Under the pieces are notes generated by a model that was not told where the DNA came from, ran no database searches, and was given only the letters and a program-made list of their open reading frames with translations. From Hydractinia symbiolongicarpus (Eukaryota; Cnidaria; Hydrozoa; Anthoathecata; Hydractiniidae), in NCBI RefSeq assembly GCF_029227915.1, contig NC_079883.1, positions 28,832,001 through 28,896,000 of the forward strand: a DNA stretch of 64,000 bases, written 5' to 3'. A program made the position numbers and the translations under genes. Of this stretch, positions 1 to 11,600 are shown piece after piece; positions within the stretch are counted from its first letter, which is position 1; each line of letters starts with the position of its first letter.

Positions 1-3000
1 AATATCACTAAAACACATAATAACACGCCCACAACTACAGCACTGCCAAAAACCACATATAACATATTCCATAAAAGTATAATTGCATCGACAAAAATCA
101 ATGCTCAGAACAAAAAAGCTTATCAAAAAAACTTCTGTATACAGAATAAAAAAACAACGTTGATCAGATAGCATATACTATGAACAGATTATTTATATTG
201 GTTTAAATTCTCATTATCATTTAACATTTGCTTAAGTTTACTTTTAATAATTAAGAAATAATACTAGTTAAATAATCCTTTATTAAAAATCTTAAAATTG
301 TGCATTCAAAATAATATTTTTGGCAACAACCTTTCATAAGGCCGTTGATCTTACAGTTTTGCGAACCACGTCCAATTATAAATTGGCAAGAAATCTATTC
401 TTTTTTCTGATTCATGAGAAACAACATATTTCACCTACAAATTCTCACTTTCGTTACATTTTTCCTTTTTTTTATGATCTTAATATTTTTTGTGAACTAA
501 TTATCAATAACAACAATCAGAGTGTGAAGATTATACAATCTGTGAGGATTTTTATTTTAAAGTTTATTGCTTATAAGAAATGAGAATATATGAAAAAATG
601 TATGAAATTAAGGTTTTTAAGGTTAGCTTGATAATTAATAAAAGTTCCATTGCCTTTATGTACACTGTCCATGGCAAGAAATTTAGCTAACACACAAGAT
701 TGTCTATATAGCCATGCACATGCGTTCACTATATAGAGTTAAGGTGCGAAAAATGAAATTTTTTAGAAACTTTTTAGTGAAAAATAAATCTTTTATTTAT
801 TTATTATCATTCATTTTCTGCTATCATCAGACAGATGTTCTGCGAGATATGAATGATATATCCGCTATAACAGAATCTGTTGTGAAAAATATCTGTGACA
901 TTATGACCGTGATGCAGGGTCGTGAGGAAATTGGACTCTGTCTGCTCTAGTCCGATAGCAGTTAACATAGGTTTAATATTATGCTACTTCCAACCGACTT
1001 CCACAATTACTTGTGAAATGGTCTTTTTCTACACCGTAATCCAATGATAAACATTGATAATCAACACTTACCTTTTGGAAATAGCGTGTCTGAAACAAAA
1101 GGCCAGTATTAAAAAATATTCGAATCTCATATTGACTTTTTCCCTTTACATGCTTAATAGGTTAAAAAAATTTTCTTTTTAACAGTTTTTAATAATTACG
1201 TAGGAGAATGTTCAATTTTCATTCTTGTGTGACTTAATGTCAAGGTATGGTTAATCCACTTCAAAAGCATCATGTGTCAAGTGTTATTTTTAACCTTTAA
1301 TAATACAAAGCCTCTCATTCATAGACTGGTTTCTATTATAATTCTACAAATCAAATTGTCAGATGTCATATGCTTAGCCTTTGCTTTTGTTTAACCCTCA
1401 TACACAGCCCTTAGCTAGTCTTAACCGTAAATCTATTTAATTTAATTAAAGTGTGCAAATATATAAAGAGAACAAAATTTCAGCACCTCAGATCGAAGTG
1501 ACCTAAGAGAAACCTCATGCTGCTATAAATAAAATCGCAGGAAAAAAAACCAGTTTTAGTTGCTAAGAATAACAGCTACCTCGGCCTTTTTGTGCCTGGA
1601 AAGAAAAACATAACAGCTTCTCATGTTATTGTCAAATTTAAAAAATACAAATACATTGTGTGGATGTATTTTGACAGAATGTTTTAAACATAAGATTTCT
1701 TTTTGAATTTTTGAACTGATTTAAGCTCTGCTCTCTATTTCCTTATACATACAGATTTGTTATTTCTAAAATTAGTCTTCTCGAAAATGAGAATTTCACA
1801 GTTATCATAATAGGCACATCCTCCCTGTTTTCTTAAAACGTCATTTAGCGTGCCACGATTTGACTGAACTAAAATGGGCACCATTCAGGAAAATGCTGCG
1901 TATTCTGACTCATCAAACACGTCACAAGGATGGATTAAAAGTTAAAAGAGTCATTTCTAGTCGTTCAGTAGCAAAGCGTTTCAGTAAACGAACCAACAAA
2001 TGCTTTTCAGTAAGGCCGGTGTGCCAGTTAAAATCAAAAATTAAATTACAATAATGTTTTTTTATGATATTTTATGCGGTTTTTATAATTTCTGGTTTTG
2101 CCCTTTTACTTTTTTTCAGGATTGGCTGTTGTTTTGTCATTTTATGAGAGGCTCATGTTGTTTATAACATTAGCCGAACATAAAAAATAAGGATGTCACA
2201 AAATTCGGTTTAATCCAACAACATTGACCAACGTCTTATAACTAGATTCACGAATTGTCGAGATATTAACCTAAAGCTTCAGTTCTTTGTATTTCACTTT
2301 TTCAGAAACTTAATAAAAAACGTGAATTAACACAAATGGAAACCATGACAACTGTTCACTGTTAAAAAGGTGCATTGTTTGGCGAAGCAGGCAATTTCGA
2401 TTGAAGTTTCGAATGCCGTTACCATCCTGTAGCAGGAAACAATGTCTCCGGTTTCTCATTCTTAATCGTTTAAGCTGTTAAATACGTTGTATTGTTTACA
2501 ATGTTGACGCATGAAGGGGTACGGTCTATTAGAATATAAATGCACGGTATAGGACAAGCTCTCCCCTTTTTTAGCTGGTTGTTTAACAACAACAATAACA
2601 TATACATTAACTGATAAAATGACAATATTTTATCAAATTTTGCAGAACCCAGCTACATAAAATTTAAATTTTTAAGCAATAGAGCAAATTTTAAATCAAT
2701 CTTGGAAAAATTGTAGTTGGTATTCAATAATAAGAAATGGTTCAGTATCTCTTTCTGAATTTATATTCCATATCGTGTATTTGAAACTCTGAAGTTTCAA
2801 AGATTTTTTGGCGTAAATACGAAAAATCTACACTTTTCCAGCTATGAAACTTTTTTCCCACATCAATAGAGTTACCTGTTATCGGGTTATTTTGCAAGGA
2901 CATTTGGACCAGAACATCTTTTTCTCTATGCTGGCCACATTCACCAACATAATGGTTTTGCGGTGATCTTTGAAGACTAAAGGTATTAGGGAGGTCAATA

Positions 3001-4200
3001 ATGTCATCTAAAAGACGCTTTGTGTGGCTGCTTCTTTATCAGAACAAAATAATATGTATGAAATATACCATGGAAGCAAGATATTTTGCGGTCATTTTTT
3101 TCTAATTTCATTTTTTAACGGAATGCAAAAAATCTTGATCTGTCTAGCAACAGTTTCAAATTTTTTTGTGATCGTCAAAAATTTAGAGCAATTCACATTA
3201 CATATTTTAAATGACAATCGATGAAAAAAATTTGATGAATTAGACTTAAGTGACCGTTCCCTCATCTTTTCGATTGCACCACTTATATTTCCGGTACCTG
3301 CAGATATCCCGTCACTAAAACCATAATGCTATCGTAAAGCTTGTAGCCACAGTGTACAGAGAGTTCAAGTGCAGCCAACATTATAGACAAAATTATTGAA
3401 ACAAACGTATTTTATTTCGTCACTTGTTTTATATGAGCAAAAGCTTTAAATGTTCAATAGTTTGTGTAGTTGGCAGGCCGTAAAATCGCTACTTTTGTGC
3501 ACGTGTAACATTTCTTTAGACCATTTTTAGCTCACGCGCCTTCAAAACATGGTCTACGTCAGGGCCAAGCACGCCCAGTAATTGGGAAGATGAAAGGAAT
3601 GGTGAGAAACAATTACTCGATAGTAATTAGAACTTGCTTTATAAGATTATCAGGTTTGAATGTTAAGGTTAGGTCTATTAGATCTATTGTTCTAAACAAT
3701 AGGTCTATTGTTTGAAACAAAAGAGTTTATTGGTAATACAAAATTGAAAGTTGCGCTAATGTGGATTGCAAAAACATTTCACTTTTTTGCGCGTGTGTTT
3801 ACATTCTATATATATGTAACTTTAAAAGGAAGTATTCAAGTCACAAGGCTTCCTGTTTACTTTTTGGAATGCAAGATATCGGATTTACAATTACATTTTT
3901 CTTAGACTCTTTGTTCTCCAACACTGGTCTTCTGTCAGATTTCACTGTGGCATGGGGAAGTAAACCGTAATGCCAAAGGGCACTGAGAAAAAGTAAAATT
4001 TTCGCTAATTCAATCACACATCGATTAATTTTCAAGTATTTAAGGTAATGAAATTGCATAAATCGTAAAAATAGACAAAACTTTAGATAATAGCCTGGAA
4101 GCAACTGCGAACAATATATAATCTGTTTCACCAATGTTAAACGGAATGAAACAGTTTCACCTAACCACAGGCTAGTTGGACGAAAGAATTATCGAACAGA
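1..4200. other. Gene-free AT-rich DNA
   Basis: Only short, unrecognisable frames were seen, without domain motifs or convincing splice signals. Between 3670 and 3720 there is a small local repeat of ATAGGTCTATTG-like words, partly inverted. I see no RNA gene or intact mobile element. Confidence 0.5.
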
Positions 4201-4404
4201 AACAAGAACTTGAAACAAAACTGTAACAACAGAGTACATCGAAAAGAATGAGGGCTTCAGCAAAATCAGAATCGTTGTGATCGTAATCAAATCCAATTTA
4301 ACTAGAAAATAACGGAAGATTTAGAAGACGTTATTGATCTTATTAGAGAAATATCTGTCTGGAGGTCAACAAAACGTTTAACGTGATCTCAAGACTAAAT
4401 CACA

Positions 4405-4770
4405 AAGCGCAACGAGCTTATAAAAATTTTGGACAGATCACCAATAGGTAGAAGAATATCGATCCGATGAGTTAACAAGCGATTTCGATGACATAAAAAA
4501 GATAAAATCAGCTGAGTCAAAAGCAAAAATAACAAAAGCAGAGCTAAAAAATTTTTGTCCACCACGTTTTAACCCTATGAACACCCAACTAATGTCAAAC
4601 CATTTCCAATCATAAAGATTTGAGTTTCAAAGAGAAGCCACCCAACCTTCATGTGTAGCGGCAACGATAAGACGGACTAGTCTCGTTAATCAACGTACAG
4701 AGTACGCAATGAAAGAATAATGTGTTTCTGTTGTGGTATGGTTGGACAAATTGTAGTGACAATGTTAAAC
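4405..4770 (+). pseudogene. Relic gag-like gene of a tyrosine-recombinase retroelement
   Basis: Broken + strand frames keep a recognisable charged segment: VEEYRSDELTSDFDD followed by a Lys/Glu-rich stretch (KKIKSAESKAK), about 4448-4540, preceded in another frame by ELIKILDRS. About 200 bp further, MCFCCGM looks like the start of a CCHC zinc knuckle. This order, an acidic SD-rich motif, a basic stretch, then a zinc knuckle, is the pattern of the gag-like protein that accompanies tyrosine-recombinase elements in cnidarians (from memory of such proteins). Stops and frameshifts make it non-coding. It sits on the same strand as, and upstream of, the recombinase relic, so both probably belong to one dead element. 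Confidence 0.5.
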
Positions 4771-6189
4771 ATTAGCAACATCAATTTTTTTTCTAAGTAA
4801 AAATACAATAGGAATTAGGTTTATGGGTGAGCTTAGGAAACACTTAAATATTTGCAGATTATCAGCTGTAATGCGACTGTTTTTAAAATTTTTAAGGAAT
4901 GTTATACTATATTCTGTTTTTCACGACAGCATCAAAACATAAAAATTTTAATAATCAATCTGCTATAAAAACTTCAGAAATTATCAATGAAGAAGTACAA
5001 GAGCCCTTTTGATGCAGGTTGAATTAAAGAACTGTAATCTTCACCACATGTTTTAAATCCCCTTTCTGTCAGTACGAAAAGAGGAGAAAATGGGCTTATG
5101 ATAGATTGAAGGTATGTAAACCAGCGGATTTACAAAGAGAAAATTAAGTTTAAGGATTGAAGAATAGTAAGGAAGTGTCAAAAAGGTTGCATGTTTCAAT
5201 TTGATAACAAACAGGGTTACATAGATGTCTCGGAAAAACGTAAGAAACTCTTATCATTTTCGCAGGAGGAAAGGAAAAGTATTGTTTTTACTGTTTTATT
5301 GTTTTTTCGCTCTCCAGCCTCATTTATTTTTACAAAAACAATAGCTCTTATAGAATATTTGAGAGACAAAACAGGATCAAAAACGTTTTGTAGAAAACGT
5401 AAAAAATCAGTGCAGGAACCTGAACAGTAGTTAACGTGGGTAGGTATATTGGTGGATTTGGCAACTAAAACAAGCGTTTTATGATAATCAACTACTTTTG
5501 ACAAAATTGCTAACAACGATAACAAAAAGATAAATAGGTTTATTTAAAGTTTTATTGTCCCAATACAGAAGAAGTAAGTGTGCCAAATAACGCATAGAAA
5601 GGCAAAAATAGCTATATAGTACGTCCAAAAAGTCCAACAAAATGCAAAAGATGAACTAATTGTTTTTCCCCAATGACCTTCAGCTTATTTCGGGGATTAC
5701 AGACAAATAAAATTTTCACCGCACAAACTCCTGTAGTACAAGGAAAATATAAGAAGTGTTACATCATTAGTAAGTAGTAATAGCTGTCTATTTAGACTTC
5801 AGCGTTAAATCTGGCAGGACAAATACGTATGCTGGGACTGTGATTACTGGTTCACTGTGAATTTGGTTAGAGCTACTTTGTAAGTTTTAATGGAATGAAT
5901 TGTCAACGTTTCACAAATCACAAAACACTTAGAAATTGGCATTAGAAAAATCTTTGAGACATTTGCATACTGAGCTGCCAACATATTTCACTCTGTAGAG
6001 AGGAGAATGCTGTGAAAAAAGTGTTGTAAAGTATCAAGTACGCCACCCAAACCAACAGTGCGAAAACCCATGTAAAGTAAACATCTTGTTGTAACTGAAA
6101 TGCTCAAAGCTTCTTAAAGAATTTTTTGATCAAGAAAACCTATTACGATTAAAAGGTTTTATAGAGTAAAAACAAATAAAATATGAGGA

Positions 6190-6660
6190 CATTTAATATG
6201 GTTAAATAGCTATTCAAGGTTTATGAGGTTTTCTGAGATAGCAACCTTAGACGTTGTATTAATTTTTAAATCTTACATAAAACTGCTTATAGAAAAATGT
6301 AAAACTTACGTATACAGATTAGAAAATAGCATTTTTATTAGCAACTGGAAACAAATTATATCCTGTTAAAAATTCTAGTGAGTATTTAGAACTTGCAAAG
6401 TTAACGAACGAGAAATTTATTTTTAAAGCAATTACTGTGACAAAATCTAATCCGTTAGGTACTTTAAGAAAAGATAGAGTGTACTATACATAAGAATGAG
6501 AGAAAGTCTTAGAAGAGCTGGTTATTATCGGTTTGGAAAAAGCAAAGTTTGAGCTACATAGCTTAAAATCCGGTGGTGCAACAGCGGTGTCAAATAGTAG
6601 CGTCGCAGACAGATTATTTAAAAGACACGGGCGTTGAAAATCAAAAGTAGCAAAATAATC
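6190..6660 (+). pseudogene. Relic tyrosine recombinase (DIRS/Ngaro/Crypton type)
   Basis: The catalytic domain is legible across frameshifts. FMRFSEIATL (about 6220) matches the first catalytic-Arg box. It is followed by YIKLLIEKCKT with a nearby YR, then PVKNSSEYLELAKL. RESLRRAGYYRFGKSKV sits in one frame and LHSLKSGGATAVSNSSVADR in another (HxxR-like second box), then FKRHGR and a stop where Trp is expected. These are the conserved boxes of tyrosine recombinases in eukaryotic mobile elements. At least two frameshifts and several stops make it inactive. I could not read a reverse transcriptase between this and the gag-like relic, so the exact class is open. Confidence 0.72.
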
Positions 6661-8248
6661 TTAACTCGCTATTCACAGTTTCAAAAGCCTTAAGTTTTTA
6701 ATATGTTATAAAAATCTTAGTTTCATAATCATGAGGTTTTAATAACACGCAAATTTCCCCTACACAAGCTTCTCCAAACAACTTGTTTTTATTCTTTCAG
6801 GTGTGTCTAAAAGAAAATAGCAAAGCGAATCAGGAAATTTGGAGTAGTTAACTTCAGTGTACAACAGCCCTGACGGAAATAACCTCGCCATCAAGTTGTC
6901 ACGTAGTTTTAGGGCGGAATTTTCACAAATTCAATCACACGTCGATTAGCTTTCAAGTATTCAAGTCCCTCCTATCCACCAAATTTATGAAGATTATCTT
7001 ACTAGTGTAAAATATTTTTATAGCCATATTATGGGCTTGTAAAGTATTGTAGAGTATAGATTTCTCTTCGACGACACCTCTTTTCAAAAGAAGTTGTTTT
7101 ATCAAAACTTAATTAGATATATCCTATACATCATCGCGTTCTTATTGATTCATTATACTTTTCGTGTTCTTCCAACACCATTTGTAAAGATATTTTTTGT
7201 GATTGTAAAAGCCTGTAATTCTGCGTACTTTACTTTAGTTTTAAATTACCTTATGTCATTGACTAAGTGGCTGAAGTCAATGTTACTTTGTTAAAACATT
7301 CCTACCACAGAAATTTTTTCCATTTAGTCAAAAAAAATTAAAAAAATTAGAAACAGACGAAATAAAAAGTTAATTTAAACATGACATTTCTTTAAAAGAT
7401 TACTACATTGTACACAAACTAAATTTTATAAAAAATAAAGCCATTTCTTAACAGCCTCGTTTCCAAACTAAAAAAATGAAAAACCATCATGAAAACGTTA
7501 GAAGACATTATTAAAATACAGGGTATGTTGGTAGTGCTCACATTGGTAAGATATTTTGCAGTGTATTTTGTTTTGATAACGAGGCTGTGTATTTGTCGAT
7601 ATTGCTTACGAATAGCAATACAATCGGCTGCCTTATTATACATACACATAAAAAACATAACACACTAAATTCTTCCTGGATTTGTTAAAATGAAGGATTT
7701 TGATAATATTCTGCTTCAATTTATTCCAAGTTTATTTTCCAGGCAGACTTGCATATAAAAAGTTTCAAAATAAATAAGTTTTCATGTCAGTAAAATCAAC
7801 CTTTTTGATAACCTCAATGCCATAATAATGACATGAGATCGAGGTCAAAGTTTAGTTTAAAATGCTTTAAATTCCTATAAACTAACTACTGCATACCAGA
7901 TCAAAACGTCGGTCAAATGTTTTTTTTCACGAGCAACAAAGAGCACTTGAATGTACCACAACTCGGTCGTTGGGGGAAACGTTGTATCCGTACTTTATAG
8001 AACTGTCAACGATTAGTATGAAGAAGAAGGCTGAATATGACGCATTTTAGCTTTAAGCAAAATACCGTTTTGTTAAGATTAAAATATTACACTGCTGCAA
8101 CTTGCAATGAAGCAGGGATAGAAGCCTGCTTTTCTCTTTTTTACAGTTGATGGATGAGAAAGGAGATTATAAAAACGACCAGCTATTTTATGACTATGTA
8201 CAAAATGGAACTCAACAGTGAATGTTTCCTATTGGCACATGAACCTCT
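6661..8248. other. Gene-free stretch downstream of the NCX gene
   Basis: AT-rich, with no coding frame that I recognise and no structured repeat seen. It probably separates the exchanger from the retroelement relic. Confidence 0.45.
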
Positions 8249-8254
8249 TTTATT
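8249..8254 (-). terminator. Poly(A) signal of the distal NCX isoform
   Basis: AATAAA on the minus strand, 22 nt after the TAA stop of exon 5b. This implies a very short 3' UTR. Confidence 0.65.
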
Positions 8255-8275
8255 TTGTTGTATCGTTTAAAATTC

Positions 8276-8658
8276 TTAAATATTAACATTAATATGACAA
8301 TAGGTTTCTAATGCAGACAGGACGATATAAATGATCCAAAGTAAAGCAAAAAATGCACTGCTAATTTTACGCCACCCAGATGGTCCACCCAACTCAGAAC
8401 CAATGTCTCTATGATATCTTCTAAACATTAAAGCTGCAATACAGACCACAGCTTCGATGCAAAATATCATTACTGAAAAACCCAATGATCCAGATGCTAC
8501 CTTGAATTCATCTCCATTAGCAGTATGGAATATTGCCGCAACCGACCATGCCAAACCAATTCCAAGAAATACATTTACAGAATTTGAACCTGTCACGTTG
8601 CCAATAGAACCATCTGCAGTCTCATCACTTATGGTTGCAACTTTACTGGCGAATGTAT
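8276..8658 (-). CDS. SLC8A: NCX alternative last exon 5b (distal duplicate)
   Basis: 383 bp, the same length and splice phase as the proximal copy. Acceptor TATCATATTCTAG|ATACATTCGCC; stop TAA at 8278-8276. It encodes [20 protein letters not shown], the same [12 protein letters not shown] core, then [14 protein letters not shown] and an end of CHINVNI. The frame is fully open. A canonical AATAAA lies 22 nt beyond the stop (8254-8249), so this exon looks functional and not like a relic. The window cannot show which tissues use which exon. Confidence 0.92.
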
Positions 8659-11600
8659 CTAGAATATGATAAAATAGGAAAAGTTTCATAATTAAGAATC
8701 ATTGCCATGAACGTCATTAGACGAGTAGGAACACCAAAACATGTGTTTATATTGTATTTCTGTTGTGACTGCTTTTTACGTCATCGTTTTATAAACCAAG
8801 CATAATCAGTTACAACTACTCAGCTACGAAATCAGAAAGAAAAGCAGGTAAAAGAAATAAAGCGAATTTTTTTATCAATTTGGATAGTGACAATCAAACG
8901 CCAATTGAAAAAAGTACACAGTATTGTGGAAATTGTAATTGTTCAGGCAAAATAAGAAAGAAGGTCCATTTTACGTAGTAAATTAATTTATTTTGGAGTT
9001 TTTCAATAGCGTGTTGTTGTTTTTGTGTCAGTAATACTGGAAGGAAATGTTTTAGCCGTTGTTCTTGTTTATTAGTCTTTACAACAGTGTAACAGTCGAT
9101 ACTAAAAATTTATTATTTTTAGAATCTAAAAATAATTTTGTTTCGGTGAATGCAGTAGAATTAATAATTATAAAAAAAGTGCTTCTAAATTACTAATTGT
9201 TTAAAAAAAAACTATGCCTATGTGCAGTGCAAATACTAGAGGACAAAATGATTATAGGAGAATTCATCTATACTTTTTCATATATCGAAATACGATGAAA
9301 ATTGTATGCATTTTTTTCAAAGTTTTGCTGAGTCGTTTCTGTTTTCATTGTCCTCACCGGTGCACTATAGTGCTGTTCTTGCCGGTGCCCAATAGTGCTG
9401 TTCTTACCGGTTCGCTATAGTGCTACATAACCAAAAACGTTCATGTACATTGTTATTGTTTCTGTTAAAATGTCCTGTAAGCATATGAAAAGGTTCTAAA
9501 ACATTACATACTATTTTTTTTCCTCTTTTTTTCTCTAAAAATCGACATCTATATGGCAATATGCTTGAAGGGCGGACAACAAAACATAAACTATCCACAA
9601 GCCACAACAAAATGTCGAAGTGATTATTCGAGCGTGTTTTGGCCCGCCTAATTCAGCGGCGATATTAGGATTAAAACGTCGGTACATCATCACGCCGATA
9701 CAAATTAAGGCCTCTACACAAAATATAAGCACAGAGAAACCTAATGAACCAGGCTCAACTTTAAAACTATTTCCATCTGCTGCATGATAAATAGCTGCTA
9801 ACGACCAGGCTGCTCCGATACCAAGAAAAACATTGACTGAGTTTGAACCAGTAACATTACCAATAGATGAGTCTGCGGTTTCATCGTTGATTGTTGCAAC
9901 CTTACTGGCAAATGTGTCTGAAAAAATGAACAGAATGTAGTGTATAAAACTACTCGCTTGTACTAATTATGTTTAGCTACCGTGAATGTGTTTGCTCGAG
10001 TAATGCGATGTGCGACGTTCATAAAAGGTTACTTCTTTTGCTGTATCGGGTGTTTGCTCTCCTACTTTTCTAATTTTTGTATTTATTTCATATTTATATA
10101 TATTTATATGTGTGTATATTTTTATATAAAAATTTGCTCGTTTTACGTATAAATATACTCTAGTATTGCTCTAGCACTACTATTCTATTCTCTTTTTATT
10201 GTATCAATTGATATTCTTTTTCATTGTAACCAGGTCCTCAATTAAAGTTGGTATTTTGTCAGACAACGTATACATGTTGTCATTGTTTTTTAATCATAAC
10301 ATGTAAACACAATGATAGTCATAACTGATAATGTGCGTAATACTTAAAAAAGTCGTATTTATAAATTCACTATAAATAAACTCTAAAAATAAAATTCTTG
10401 CTTCTTTTGTTTATAAACACTCAACATTCTTAGCTGCTTGACCAAAGAGATAAGGCATCAAGAATATTACATACCTGTCAAGTATCAATAACTCTCTAAC
10501 TAATGACTACTATAAACGAAGTAGATTTAAAGAAGATAAACTCTTTTACCTGGCAGACTTGTTCCTAAAGCCACAAATGATATAGCCACCACACTATCTG
10601 CCAAACCAACAGTACAACCAAAATGAGATGCAATATCACCAGTTACAGCTGTTAATAATCCAATCATGCAAATCGATGACCAGAAACATGCCCACCCACC
10701 CCAAATATCTGTTGGTGGTATAAAGGCAAATAATACTTTCCAAAATAATGATAAATAATGCATAACGTAGTCAGAATAAGTCGGTTCCGCATCTCCTTCA
10801 TCATCATCATCATCGTCATCACCACCTGCTTCCACTTGGAAGGCTTCTTTGAATTGTTCTGCCCAGGAGCTTGATTGCAAGAAAGTTGCCATGTTTGCTC
10901 GTCCTAGCATGTTATCTATAGTCTTCTTAAATTCTTTGCATTCGACTACGTGTACATCACATCGCGTATGATCTCCTGCAACACAAGATTGGTAAGAGAG
11001 ATGATTATGTTAGCGTCAAATAAATTAATTTTGAGAACTACAATAAACTTCAAAAGCTTCGTTGTTTTTAGCTCTGTATCAAACAGATGTCACAGAAATA
11101 GATGATTTAAAACGAAAGTTACGAATACTTTTCTGTTACAAACAGCAATAAATAACATAAAATACTGGAATTTCAATAATAATGCAAAATTAATATAACA
11201 AAGCGAAAGTGACATACGAAGAAGAATACCGGAAGTGACATGCAAAAATAATGGAGGTAAAAATGATCCCCGTCAAAAAAAAATACTCACCCAATGCAGG
11301 TTTTCCAGCCTCTAGAATCTTTCGAAGCTCGTCATTCTCAATCGAGTCTAAATTTGATATGTGTGCAGTCTCGCAGCGTACCATCTTCGGTTCTCCAAGC
11401 ACAACGCTGAACACTCTATGTTTTTCATATTCCTCTCGGTCGACAATCTGGACTTCAACGGATTTGCTGCAGATTAAAAAATAGTAATTATATTAACAAA
11501 TAAATAAGGCGCTATCAAATTTCTTAAAATATGCTAAAAGTGGAACTTCTACTTGTTAAAGGAAACGAAAAGAGTGTATAACGGACTATTCGTTAGTCCC

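Noticed and set aside
3841-4134. 97-residue minus-strand frame
   Set aside because: AT-rich chance frame with no domain, no splice signals and an overlapping equally long frame on the other strand.
5191-5525. Overlapping frames on both strands near 5.2-5.5 kb
   Set aside because: Mirror-image frames of similar length without recognisable motifs; the area lies inside the dead retroelement.
8276-8658. Distal NCX last exon as a pseudo-exon
   Set aside because: It has an intact frame, the same length and phase as the other copy, a usable acceptor and a poly(A) signal 22 nt after the stop.
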